Assembly (NCBI GenBank): GCA_963698275.1 | Contig: CAVOQE010000004.1 | Location: forward strand, 124,001-188,000 | From: Anderseniella sp963698275 | Lineage (GTDB): Bacteria; Pseudomonadota; Alphaproteobacteria; Rhizobiales; Aestuariivirgaceae | Length of the DNA stretch: 64,000 bases | Direction of reading: 5' to 3' | Shown here: positions 54,323 to 63,443 of the stretch, piece after piece | How positions within the stretch are numbered: the first letter of the stretch is position 1 | How the letters are laid out: every line of letters begins with the position of its first letter | The notes under the pieces: model-generated | The model's input: only the letters and a program-made list of their open reading frames with translations | Told to the model about the DNA's origin: nothing | Databases searched by the model: none | Position numbers and translations under genes: made by a program

Positions 54323-54946
54323 ATGAAAATGTGGTCTCATCTTCTCTCTCTCATTTGTGCTGTGGGGTTCGCCGCGATTGTGCTGATTGGCACGACAGAG
54401 GAAGCGCGCGCCGATTGTCCCAACCTGCCTGTCCAGTGTGGAAAGAACAAGGTGGGCTGGCGCGGCTCCTGCTTCAAAGTGTTGAAAGGTTGCAAGCCGT
54501 GCGGACCGGCCCACTGCAAGGCGCGGCCGGGCGAACGGCAGGTAAGGAAAAAGTTGGTTGCTTCTCATGCCGAGGGAGTAGCTTGCAGAAGAATAATTCG
54601 CGACAAAGTTGTCAAAGAGGTTAAGGAAAAGAAGTGGAGCTCGAGTTGTTCTGTGCCGAAAGGTATGAAGTTCAAGCTGGCCAATCTGGTGTTTGGCAAG
54701 AGCGCCTGCCTGGAGCATGACATTTGTTACTATTTGCGGGGCATTTCACGCAAAGCCTGTGACACGGCGTTCCTAACGAACATGAAAGCCAACTGCAGGC
54801 AATCCAACCTTTGCAAGCTTGGAACGGTCGAGTGCTTGCTCGCGGCAAACGTGTTCCATCGCGCGGTGCGGGCCCTCGCGAAGAACAAGCGCAATGTCTC
54901 AGAGAGCGGCGTGTGCAAGAAAATACCGCATAATACATCAGGCTGA
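54323..54946 (+). CDS. Secreted cysteine-rich protein with phospholipase-A2-like core
   Basis: A 207-residue exported protein: signal peptide (HLLSLICAVGFAAIVLIGTTEEARA), then 15 cysteines in the mature part. The segment around C129, H132, D133, C135 (ACLEHDICYYLRG), then C146, D147 (CDTAFLTNMKANC) and C158, matches the catalytic helix pair of secreted phospholipase A2, in which the His-Asp dyad lies on a helix between disulfides. A canonical calcium loop is not seen. AGAGG lies seven bases before the ATG. It sits between the two copies of a kinase 3' end. Activity on phospholipids is inferred. Confidence 0.7.
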   Translation: MKMWSHLLSLICAVGFAAIVLIGTTEEARADCPNLPVQCGKNKVGWRGSCFKVLKGCKPCGPAHCKARPGERQVRKKLVASHAEGVACRRIIRDKVVKEVKEKKWSSSCSVPKGMKFKLANLVFGKSACLEHDICYYLRGISRKACDTAFLTNMKANCRQSNLCKLGTVECLLAANVFHRAVRALAKNKRNVSESGVCKKIPHNTSG

Positions 54947-55147
54947 CTTAGGCCGGATGAGAGGTTCGGTAGCGTTCGGCAAGGAAGGTGTCCAGTTTCA
55001 TTGTGCCGGATGCTGCCGGGACTGCCTTCAAATGGGCCAGGAATATGTGGCAGTTTTTTTTAACGGGCGCGCAGTTTGGATAGCCACCGGCCTACAGGTT
55101 GCGTTCATCGGTGCTCCGGCAAGTCACCGTTCCCGCCGTGATCCGGC

Positions 55148-57835
55148 TCAGCTTGCCAGCACACGCGTCGTGGGAAACGTGATGTCGATGCGCGTACCCT
55201 TGCGGGCTTCGCTGGAGATCGCAAAGGAGGCCCGGTTGGCCTCGACCAGCGCCTTGGTGAGCGGCAGGCCGAGACCGGTTCCCTGAACGGCCGGCCGTCC
55301 GGCCAACTCGACCCGGCGAAACGGTTCCAGTGCCGTGCTCAACTGTTCTTCATTCATGCCGACGCCGGTATCTGTGACAGACAGCAGAAGCTCTCCGGTT
55401 TCAATCGCCTTGGCGGTGATGATCACCTGCCCGCCGGGGTCGGTAAACTTGATCGCGTTTGAGGTCAGGTTCAGCAATACCTGTTTGATCGAGCGCATGT
55501 CAGCGACCACCTGGGGCAGGTTTGGCGCGACCGACTTGCGCAACACGACGCGGGCCCCGGTTGCTTCGTCCTGCATCAGCTTTATGCAGGCATCAATCGC
55601 CTGGCCAAGGTCAACGGAGATGAAATTCAGTTCCAGCTTGCCGGCCTCAACCTTGGACAGGTCCAGCAAGTCGTTGACCAGAGACAGAAGATACTCGCCC
55701 GACGTATGGATATCGTTGGCATAGCCTTCATAGCGTTCAGAGCCCAGCTTGCCGAACTGGGCGTTGCGCATGATATCGGAAAACCCTAAAATGGCATTCA
55801 GCGGTGTGCGCAATTCATGGCTGATACGGGCCAGGAATTCGGACTTCTGCCGGCTTGTATGTTCCGCCCTGTCGCGGGACTCGCGCAACTCTGCCTCGGT
55901 CTTCTTCCATTGGGTAATGTCACGCATCACGGCACAATAGGCCGATGCGGGTATGTCCTGCATACGGACGCTGATCTTGCGCATGGTAATGAAAATCGGC
56001 ACATCGCCGCCGTCATTGACATTGGCCGTGATTTCCCGGCCGCCATTGAACAGCATGGACAGCCCGCTGTCGCCGAGCGCGGCCAGATAGTCACGCACCA
56101 CTTTGGCGCTTGCCTTGTCCATCAGGCCGGCAAGCGGCTTGTCGATGACGCTGGCGGCATGGACACCAAACAGCGCTTCTGCGCCGGCACTCATGTGGGT
56201 GATGCTGCCATCGTCAGCCAGGAACACGATGCCGTCGGTGGCCGTATCCAGAATTGACATAAGCTCAGAGGTGCTGACGGCAGGTTGCGGGGCTGCCGGT
56301 ACCTCGGGCAGCGGCGCTTTTGAAACGCTGCTGGCCGGTGCAGCCGGTCTTGCAGCCGCATCGGTTACCGGCACTGGAGGCTCGGTGACCGGAGCGGCCC
56401 CGGGCGCATCATCGCCTTGCGAAGCGGGGGTGTCAGGCTTTGCAGTGTCGCTCCGGGAAACCGGCACGGTAATCGGCGTATCGGGTTGTTTGGTCTCTGT
56501 TTCAGCCAGTATTGCCATTGGCATGGCACCGTCATTCCAGGGGAATGTCGATTTTTCCACGGTGAATTCGATCTCTTCCCCATGCTGCCGCTTCAGCGTG
56601 ACCGAGCCCTGCTTGCTGGCCAGTGCGCCGAGAGCTGCGGCAATGTCGTTACGCCTGACGAGATCGTTTTCACCGGCGTAGCCCAGGGCGGTAGCGATTG
56701 CCTGATTGGCATAAACGATCTTGCCGGCGCGATACAGAACGATCGCCTTGGGAATGTCCGACAACGCCTTGCGCACGATTTCAGCCACCCCGAAGCCGGC
56801 GGCTTTGGCGGTTGGTGTGGCAGCTGGTGTGATGGTCCGGGCCGCAGACCTTGCCGATGACGGCTGGGGTCCCGCATCTGCCGGGCTCTGCTCAGGCGCA
56901 GCATCTGGTGCGGCAGTTTTTGGCAGGGTTTTTGCCGATGCCTGAGCGGTCGCGGCTTCAACCGCCTGGCGCAGGTCTGACACCGTACCCGGGTGCGGAC
57001 CGTCTTCGCCTGCAACCGGTGCCGGGACAGGCATGCCGGTTGCCGGCAATGCGCGCTCAAGTGCACGGCGGTCCGTAACATCTTCCAATATCGCCGAAAA
57101 GCTGCTCTCGTTGCTTTCCGGCAGGTTGATCAGCTTTGCTGTCACCCTGATTTCGCGATTGCCGAACCCCGTCGCCATTGTCGCGATCGAACTGGCAATG
57201 CCGGCCCGGCGCGCGCGGTCAAATATCTTGGCTGACAGGTCTTGCGTGGATATCTCGTCAAGCGAAGCCGGTGTGGTTTGTCCAAACAGGCTGCGGGCCA
57301 TCGCATTGGCATAACTGATCACACCGTCATCATCACAGATCACGGCCGCAACAGGCAGGGTTTCCAGTACCGAATTTGCCTGCCCGGCGTCTCCTGCGCC
57401 CGGCGCTGCTCCCGATGGCGGGGTTTCGGCAACCATCAGCAGCCCGTTGCGCCCGTCAGCCAGCGGATGCACATGCAGGGTCACGCTGAACGGTGCATCG
57501 CTGAGAGCTGATGCAAAACTCACCATCTCCTGCCAGCTTTCGCCGACTGCAGAGGTTCTGGACAGTTCGGCTACACGGCCCGCACCCGGGTCTGTTTCGT
57601 CGAACGGCATGTCAATGAGGTCGAACAGGCTTTCGCAGCCGAAGACCGCCAGACCGGCGGCATTGGCCCAGACAATACGCAGCCGCGCGCCGTCCCACAG
57701 CCATGCAGGCGTGGCAGCAGTATTCAGCTCATCGAGTGATGGCGCGGTCTCTATACCCAAAACAACTCCCCAGGCCGGTCTTGGCTTTCCCAAATACAAG
57801 AACGGAAATTTGTGTCCTTGCCTCACCCGCCGCAT
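55148..57835 (-). CDS. PdhS/DivJ-like multi-PAS sensor histidine kinase
   Basis: An 895-residue kinase without membrane helices. It has several PAS-type regions (about 40-110, 150-240, 350-430, 520-640), long Pro/Ala-rich linkers, HisKA with FLARISHELRTPLNAILGFSD and HATPase with NAIKFTDPGGQ, DTGVGMNEEQL and QGTGLGLPLTKALVE. The order and the ARISHELRTPLNAILGFSDIM wording fit the PdhS/PleC group that controls polarity and division through DivK in Rhizobiales. The ATG at 57835 lacks a strong ribosome-binding site; a later start near GIETAPSLDEL is possible. A broken copy of its 3' end lies at 53741. Confidence 0.85.
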   Translation of the reverse strand: MRRVRQGHKFPFLYLGKPRPAWGVVLGIETAPSLDELNTAATPAWLWDGARLRIVWANAAGLAVFGCESLFDLIDMPFDETDPGAGRVAELSRTSAVGESWQEMVSFASALSDAPFSVTLHVHPLADGRNGLLMVAETPPSGAAPGAGDAGQANSVLETLPVAAVICDDDGVISYANAMARSLFGQTTPASLDEISTQDLSAKIFDRARRAGIASSIATMATGFGNREIRVTAKLINLPESNESSFSAILEDVTDRRALERALPATGMPVPAPVAGEDGPHPGTVSDLRQAVEAATAQASAKTLPKTAAPDAAPEQSPADAGPQPSSARSAARTITPAATPTAKAAGFGVAEIVRKALSDIPKAIVLYRAGKIVYANQAIATALGYAGENDLVRRNDIAAALGALASKQGSVTLKRQHGEEIEFTVEKSTFPWNDGAMPMAILAETETKQPDTPITVPVSRSDTAKPDTPASQGDDAPGAAPVTEPPVPVTDAAARPAAPASSVSKAPLPEVPAAPQPAVSTSELMSILDTATDGIVFLADDGSITHMSAGAEALFGVHAASVIDKPLAGLMDKASAKVVRDYLAALGDSGLSMLFNGGREITANVNDGGDVPIFITMRKISVRMQDIPASAYCAVMRDITQWKKTEAELRESRDRAEHTSRQKSEFLARISHELRTPLNAILGFSDIMRNAQFGKLGSERYEGYANDIHTSGEYLLSLVNDLLDLSKVEAGKLELNFISVDLGQAIDACIKLMQDEATGARVVLRKSVAPNLPQVVADMRSIKQVLLNLTSNAIKFTDPGGQVIITAKAIETGELLLSVTDTGVGMNEEQLSTALEPFRRVELAGRPAVQGTGLGLPLTKALVEANRASFAISSEARKGTRIDITFPTTRVLAS

Positions 57836-58036
57836 CCGGAGCGCAGTTTAAGCCGGTTTTACGGGCGGCGTCCATGACTTCTTGAGCGGGGAGCGACTCT
57901 TGGCATAGCGATGTGGTTAATCGGGGGATTGCCTGGACTGAAGGCCGCGTTTTTGAAGCTATTTCAACCTTTGCCTTTGTGACTTGCAAAACGTCGGCCT
58001 TCGGCATAGTTTGCGCCCCGCTGAACGAGTGTTTGT

Positions 58037-58113
58037 GCAGGCGTAGCTCAGTTGGTTAGAGCGCCGGATTGTGGATCCGGAGGCCGTTGGTTCAAACCCA
58101 TCCGCCTGTACCA
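58037..58113 (+). tRNA. tRNA-His (GTG)
   Basis: A 77-nt gene with encoded CCA. The anticodon loop TTGTGGA between CCGGA and TCCGG gives GTG. The acceptor is GCAGGCG/CGCCTGT with a G1-U72 pair, discriminator A73 and no encoded G at -1, the form described for one large alphaproteobacterial clade. The T-stem GTTGG/CCATC has one T-T mismatch. Confidence 0.93.
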
Positions 58114-58239
58114 GCTCGTTTTCGGTTTTCCATCAGACAGATTGTGGTTTTGTTGCGTAGTCTCTTCAAATGTGGACTCACGCGCGGAACCGACATAGTC
58201 TCCGGTCTCACTAGTTTGTGAAAAGGGAGCGTATATCTA

Positions 58240-59208
58240 ATGAAATCAATTCTTAAATACACACTCGCAGCTGCTGCAATTGCAGGCTTTGCTGCGTCAG
58301 CCAGTGCTGCGGATCAACGTTTTGTATCCATCGGCACCGGTGGTGTGACGGGTGTTTACTATCCAACAGGCGGTGCCATTTGCCGCTTGATGAACAAGAC
58401 CCGCAAGGAACACGGCATTCGGTGCTCGGTCGAGTCCACCGGTGGCTCGGTCTACAATATCAACACGGTTCGCGCTGGCGAACTTGAGTTTGGTGTTGCC
58501 CAGTCCGACTGGCAGTTCCACGCCTACAACGGTACCTCGAAATTCGAAGAGGCCGGCAAGTTTGAAAAACTGCGGGCTGTATTTTCCGTACACCCTGAAC
58601 CGTTCACGCTGATCGGCAAGGCCGGTGGCGGTGTCAAGAAGTTCGAAGACATCAAGGGCAAGCGCGTCAATGTCGGCAATCCCGGTTCCGGCCAGCGCGC
58701 CACCATGGAAGTCGTCATGGGAGCCTCCGGCATCGCCATGAGTGACCTTGCTCTGGCAGCCGAGCTGAAAGGCTCGGAAATGGCCCAGGCACTTTGTGAC
58801 GGCAAGATCGACGTGATGATGTACACGGTTGGCCATCCGGCTGCTGCCATCACCGAGGCTGCCACGACCTGTGACATCGAAATGATCCCGGTTGACGGTC
58901 CTGCCATCGACAAGCTGGTTGCCGACAATCCGTTCTACCGCAAGGCCATAGTGCCGGGTGGACTGTACAAGGGCAACGCCGATGATACCCCGACCTTCGG
59001 TGTGGGTGCGACCTTCATCTCTTCGGCTGATGTGCCGGAAGATGTGGTTTACACACTGGTCAAGGCCGTGTTCGACAACTTCGACGACTTCAAGAAACTG
59101 CACCCTGCCTTCGCCAACCTGAAGGAAGAGGAAATGATCAAGGATGGCCTGTCCGCTCCTCTGCATGACGGTGCTGTGAAGTACTACAAGGAACGTGGCT
59201 GGATGTAA
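58240..59208 (+). CDS. TAXI-family TRAP transporter solute-binding protein
   Basis: A 322-residue periplasmic protein with a clear signal peptide (LAAAAIAGFAASASAAD) and the TAXI start FVSIGTGGVTGVYYPTGGAICRLMN, followed by CSVESTGGSVYNINTVRAGELEFGVAQSD and the effector-domain segment RVNVGNPGSGQRATMEVVM. It would carry an organic acid or amino-acid-like substrate to the fused TRAP permease encoded next. AAAAGGGAG lies ahead of the ATG. A strong hairpin follows the gene, before the permease. Substrate unknown; the glycerate kinase downstream hints at a hydroxy acid. Confidence 0.93.
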   Translation: MKSILKYTLAAAAIAGFAASASAADQRFVSIGTGGVTGVYYPTGGAICRLMNKTRKEHGIRCSVESTGGSVYNINTVRAGELEFGVAQSDWQFHAYNGTSKFEEAGKFEKLRAVFSVHPEPFTLIGKAGGGVKKFEDIKGKRVNVGNPGSGQRATMEVVMGASGIAMSDLALAAELKGSEMAQALCDGKIDVMMYTVGHPAAAITEAATTCDIEMIPVDGPAIDKLVADNPFYRKAIVPGGLYKGNADDTPTFGVGATFISSADVPEDVVYTLVKAVFDNFDDFKKLHPAFANLKEEEMIKDGLSAPLHDGAVKYYKERGWM

Positions 59209-59231
59209 TCCGCCGAGGATATGCAATAATA

Positions 59232-59265
59232 CGCAGCGGGGAATTTTATCCCCGCTGCGGTTTTT
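59232..59265 (+). terminator. Rho-independent terminator or attenuator after the TAXI gene
   Basis: An 11-bp perfect stem (59232-59242 with 59249-59259, loop ATTTTA) followed by G and five T. It lies between the binding-protein and permease genes, so partial read-through would give more binding protein than permease. Confidence 0.85.
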
Positions 59266-59374
59266 CAGGGCCAGAACCCTGGTTTATTTTTTTGAAAATT
59301 TTGAAAACCGGTGATTAATCCGGATCGTGCGCGAAATTATTGGCGCACAACATAGGGCAGGAGGGGATCTCGCC

Positions 59375-62002
59375 ATGAGTACTCAGGACAACACGGTCGC
59401 TGAATCGGCTTCCGATATCGCGGCTGCATCCGATACCGGCGGGCGCAGCCTGACCGGGTCGCTCGGGTTTTTTGTAGCCCTCCTGGCGTTTATCTGGGCA
59501 TGCTTTCAGCTCTACATAGCCTCCGGCGTTCCATACTGGCTGACTCAGGTCACCGGTATCAATGTGGTGTTCAATCAGGGCCAGTCACGCATTATTCATC
59601 TGGCATTTGCCATAGCGCTTGCCAGTTTCTCATTCCCCCTGATCAAGGGGTCAGCACGCTTCACCATCCCCTGGTATGACTGGATTCTGGCCATTGTCGG
59701 GTCCGGGTGTTGCCTTTACCTGCTTGTTTTCAAGGATGATATCGCCAGCCGTGCAGGTCTGCCGACTCCCGGCGACATGATTGCCTCGACACTCGGCCTC
59801 ATATCGCTTGCAATTGCGGTTTACCGCGCGCTGGGTCTGCCCATGCTGATCGTGGCGAGTGTGTTCGTCTCTTATGTTTTCTTTGGTGACAGTTCCTTCC
59901 TGCCGGACACCATCCAGTGGAAAGGTGCCTCGTTCGGCAAGGCGCTCTGGCATTTCTGGATGCAGACCGAAGGTGTGTTTGGCGTCGCTCTTGGAGTATC
60001 TGCCTCGATCATCTTCCTGTTTGTGCTGTTCGGGTCGCTGCTGGAAAAGGCAGGTGCTGGAAATTACTTTATCAAGCTGGCGTTTGGTCTTTTGGGCCAC
60101 ATGCGCGGCGGGCCGGCCAAGGCGGCTGTTGTGGCCTCTGCCATGTCAGGGCTTTATTCCGGTTCGTCCATTTCCAACGTTGTCACCACCGGCACTTTCA
60201 CCATCCCGTTGATGAAACGCACCGGGTTTTCAGCTGAAAAGGCAGGCGCTGTTGAAGTTGCGTCATCCACCAACGGCCAGCTCACGCCGCCGGTTATGGG
60301 GGCTGCCGCCTTCCTGATCACCGAGTTTGTCGGCATCTCCTATCCGGAGTTGATGATGAATGCGATCCTGCCGGCTGCGATTTCCTATATTGCGCTGGTT
60401 TACATTGTTCATCTCGAGGCCATGAAGCTTGGCCTTGAAGGCCTCAAGCGGCCCCCGACACATGTCACCCTCATCCAGAAACTGATCGGCGTGCTGTTTG
60501 GTTTTCTGGCCATGTCGGCTCTGGCGGTTGCGGTCTATTATGGTCTCGGTTGGGTCAAGACGGCGTTTCCCGGCATGACCATATGGGCAGGGTCGGTGCT
60601 GTTCCTGATCGCCTATATCATCCTCGTCGGTATCGCTGCCGGAAGGCCTGATCTTGCACTTGATGATCCCAACGCGCCGATGCTGGAACTGCCGCGCCCC
60701 GCCGAGGTCGCGCTGACCGGCCTGCATTTCATCCTGCCGATTGTCATTCTGCTGTGGTGCATTCTGGTGGAGCGGCTGTCGCCTGCACTGTCGGCATTCT
60801 GGGCCACCATGGCCATGACGTTCGTTGTGGTGACACAGCATGCGTTGAAGTCCATCTTCCGCGGCACACCCTATCTGGTCGCGGATATCCGGCAGGGCCT
60901 GGTTGATTTCTGGGGTGGCATGATCGCCGGTTCCCGCAACATGATCGCCATTGCCGTTGCAACCGGTGTCGCCGGTATCATCATCGGCACCGTGTCGCTC
61001 ACCGGCCTGCATCAGATCATCGGCGAATTCATCGAATTCCTCTCCGGTGGCAATCTGATTGTCATGTTGCTGCTGGTTGCGGTTATGAGCCTGATCCTCG
61101 GCATGGGGCTGCCGACCACCGCCAACTATATTGTGGTGTCGTCTCTGATGGCGCCGGTCATCGTCGCCGTCGGTGCGCAATCGGGCCTGGTCGTACCGCT
61201 GGTCGCAGTGCATCTGTTCGTGTTCTATTTCGGTATTCTGGCGGATGATACGCCGCCCGTGGGGCTGGCCGCGTTTGCCGCGGCAGCGATTTCCGGTGGT
61301 GATCCGATCAAGACCGGTATCCAGGGCTTCACCTACGATATTCGCACAGCGCTGCTGCCGTTCCTGTTTATCTTCAACACCGAACTGCTGCTGATCGATG
61401 TGGGCCCGCTCAAGGCGATCTTTGTGGCCATTGTCGCAACTGCCGCCATGATGCTGTTTGCCGCCGCCACACAAGGGTTCTGGATGGTGAAGAGCCGCAT
61501 CTGGGAGACCGCGGCTTTGCTGCTGATTGCCTTCACCCTGTTCCGTCCGGGCTTCTGGCTGGACTATGTGCAGCCGCCTTATGACGAGAAAACCGGCATT
61601 GAAGCGGTCGAACTGGCAGCCCAGCAACCGGAAAACGGGCTCATGCGCCTGGTCATTGAAGGTCCTGATTTCGACAATGCCGAAAAGATTGTCAAAACCA
61701 CCTTGATGGCAAACCTTGGCGCGGCCGGTGACGGCACCAAGCGCATGGAACAGGCAGGCCTGCTGGTCGCACCCGAAGGCGATGTCGCCAAGCTGGAAGA
61801 GCCGCTGGCCGGAACACCGTTCTTCACCCGGTTGCAGATGTTCGACTTTTACGGCGACAAGCCGGTGCAGATCCTGCGCGCCGAAATGCCGGCAGACCGG
61901 ACGCCGAAGGAAGTGTTCTACATCCCGGCCATGCTGCTGCTTGGCCTGGTATTCTGGGCACAGCGCCGCCGTCGCGTGGTGCCTGCCGCCAAGGCTGCCT
62001 GA
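59375..62002 (+). CDS. Fused TRAP transporter permease (DctQ-DctM type, TAXI system)
   Basis: An 875-residue inner-membrane protein. After a polar N-terminus come four helices of the DctQ-like part (SLGFFVALLAFIWACFQLYIA, IIHLAFAIALASFSF) and then the large DctM-like transporter with LYSGSSISNVVTTGTFTIPLMKRTGF, SSTNGQLTPPVMGAAAFLI, GLPTTANYIVVSSLMAPVI and FYFGILADDTPPVGLAAFAAAAI. A cytoplasmic tail with a DUF3394-like region closes the protein. The ATG at 59375 has AGGAGGGG upstream. The stop overlaps the glycerate-kinase start by one base (TGATG). Confidence 0.93.
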   Translation: MSTQDNTVAESASDIAAASDTGGRSLTGSLGFFVALLAFIWACFQLYIASGVPYWLTQVTGINVVFNQGQSRIIHLAFAIALASFSFPLIKGSARFTIPWYDWILAIVGSGCCLYLLVFKDDIASRAGLPTPGDMIASTLGLISLAIAVYRALGLPMLIVASVFVSYVFFGDSSFLPDTIQWKGASFGKALWHFWMQTEGVFGVALGVSASIIFLFVLFGSLLEKAGAGNYFIKLAFGLLGHMRGGPAKAAVVASAMSGLYSGSSISNVVTTGTFTIPLMKRTGFSAEKAGAVEVASSTNGQLTPPVMGAAAFLITEFVGISYPELMMNAILPAAISYIALVYIVHLEAMKLGLEGLKRPPTHVTLIQKLIGVLFGFLAMSALAVAVYYGLGWVKTAFPGMTIWAGSVLFLIAYIILVGIAAGRPDLALDDPNAPMLELPRPAEVALTGLHFILPIVILLWCILVERLSPALSAFWATMAMTFVVVTQHALKSIFRGTPYLVADIRQGLVDFWGGMIAGSRNMIAIAVATGVAGIIIGTVSLTGLHQIIGEFIEFLSGGNLIVMLLLVAVMSLILGMGLPTTANYIVVSSLMAPVIVAVGAQSGLVVPLVAVHLFVFYFGILADDTPPVGLAAFAAAAISGGDPIKTGIQGFTYDIRTALLPFLFIFNTELLLIDVGPLKAIFVAIVATAAMMLFAAATQGFWMVKSRIWETAALLLIAFTLFRPGFWLDYVQPPYDEKTGIEAVELAAQQPENGLMRLVIEGPDFDNAEKIVKTTLMANLGAAGDGTKRMEQAGLLVAPEGDVAKLEEPLAGTPFFTRLQMFDFYGDKPVQILRAEMPADRTPKEVFYIPAMLLLGLVFWAQRRRRVVPAAKAA

Positions 62003-63241
62003 TGCCGGACATGGATCTGCTGGGGGCGTTGTGTGATGCAGCCATTGCGGCGGCCCAACCGTCGCTGTGCCTGCCTGCGCATCTGCCGGCATCGCCGAAG
62101 GGCAGAACAATTGTAGTGGGCGCCGGCAAGGCGTCTGCCGCCATGGCGGCGGCTGTGGAAGCCAACTGGCAGGGCCCGCTTGAAGGTCTGGTGCTCACGC
62201 GCTACGGCCACGGCTGTGCGTGCAAACACATCGAGATCGTCGAAGCAGCCCACCCGGTGCCGGACAAAGCCGGTTTTGAGGCCGCCGCCCGCATCCATGA
62301 CATGGTTCAGGGCCTGACACCGGATGACCTGGTATTGTGCCTGATCTCCGGTGGCGGTTCGGCACTGCTGACCGCGCCTGCCGCCGGCATCAGCCTGGCC
62401 GAAAAACAGGCCGTCAACAAGGCCCTGCTGGCCAGCGGCGCGCCTATCGGCGAGATGAACTGCCTGCGCAAGCACCTGTCGGCGATCAAGGGCGGCAGGC
62501 TGGCAGCCGAGCGCCTATCCGGCAAAAGTGGTATCGCTGCTGATTTCAGATGTACCCGGTGATGATCCTTCGACGGTGGCGTCGGGTCCCACGGTGGCCG
62601 ACCCGACCACGCGGGCCGACGCACTGGCAATTCTCGACAAGTACAATCTCGATGTCGCGCCGTCGGTGCGCGCTTTCCTTGCAACCGAGGCCGCAGAAAC
62701 CCCCAAGCCGGGCGATCCCCGCCTGGCAACTGCCGAGACCCGCATGATCGCCACCCCGCGCATGTCCATCGAGGCGGCGGCAAAAATTGCGCGTGACCAC
62801 GGCTATCATGTCATCGATCTGGGCGATGACCTTGAAGGCGAGGCGCGCGAGGTGGGTGCTGCCCATGCACGGATTGCGCTGGAAACGACAGGCCCTGCCA
62901 TCATCCTGTCCGGCGGTGAAACCACCGTGACGCTGAAAGGCAAGGGCAGAGGCGGCCGCAACGCGGAATATGCCCTCGCTTTGGCCATTGGCCTGCAAGG
63001 GGCGGGAAATATCTCAGGCGTGGCCATCGATACCGATGGCATAGACGGGTCCGAGGACAATGCCGGTGCGCACGTGTTACCAGATGTGCTGAGCCGGGCG
63101 CGGGCCAGGGGTGTGGATGCACACGCCATGCTGGCCAATAATGACGCCTACGGGTTTTTTGAAGCCACCGGCGATCTGGTGATGACCGGTCCAACGCTCA
63201 CCAACGTCAACGATTTCCGCGCCATTATAGTGGGGAGTTAG
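62002..63241 (+). pseudogene. Glycerate 2-kinase (MOFRL family), interrupted by a one-base frameshift
   Basis: The enzyme phosphorylates D-glycerate to 2-phosphoglycerate. Motifs: IVVGAGKASAAMAAAVE, AHPVPDKAGFEAA, LISGGGSALLTAPAAGISL, NCLRKHLSAIKGGRLA, then in the next frame LLISDVPGDDPSTVASGPT and the MOFRL end RGGRNAEYALALAIGL, AIDTDGIDGSEDNAGA. The frame breaks in the AAAA run at 62524-62527; with AAA it reads GKVVSLLISD and gives a 412-residue protein of normal length. A homopolymer indel of this kind points to sequence error. It is coupled to the TRAP permease. Confidence 0.9.
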
Positions 63242-63276
63242 GGCGATTCAGGTTCGATGTGGCTGCCTCTCCAGCG

Positions 63277-63363
63277 CGTCATGCCAGCGAAGGCTGGCAT
63301 CCAAAAACCACGTTTCACGAAACTGCCATGCTGCTTTGGACCCCAGTCTTCGCTGGGGTGACG
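63277..63363. repeat. Composite inverted repeat of hairpin arms
   Basis: Two hairpins face each other. The first, 63281-63300, has perfect arms ATGCCAGC/GCTGGCAT; the second, 63340-63359, has arms ACCCCAG/CTGGGGT. Their outer sequences CGTCATGCCAGCGAAG...TCCA and TGGACCCCAG...GGGTGACG are inverted relative to each other. This type of GTCATnCC...GCGAAG repeat is widespread in Alphaproteobacteria. It fills the gap between convergent genes. Confidence 0.65.
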
Positions 63364-63443
63364 ACTGATTTTGATGCAGGCTTGTATCGATTGTACACCC
63401 GTTCCGGGCAGACAAACCGGTGCCCACTGCTGCGTCAAACGCC

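Noticed and set aside
60263..62110. Very long minus-strand frame antisense to the TRAP permease
   Set aside because: His/Gln/Gly-rich composition is typical of the antisense of GC-rich membrane genes; the plus-strand gene has clear TRAP motifs.
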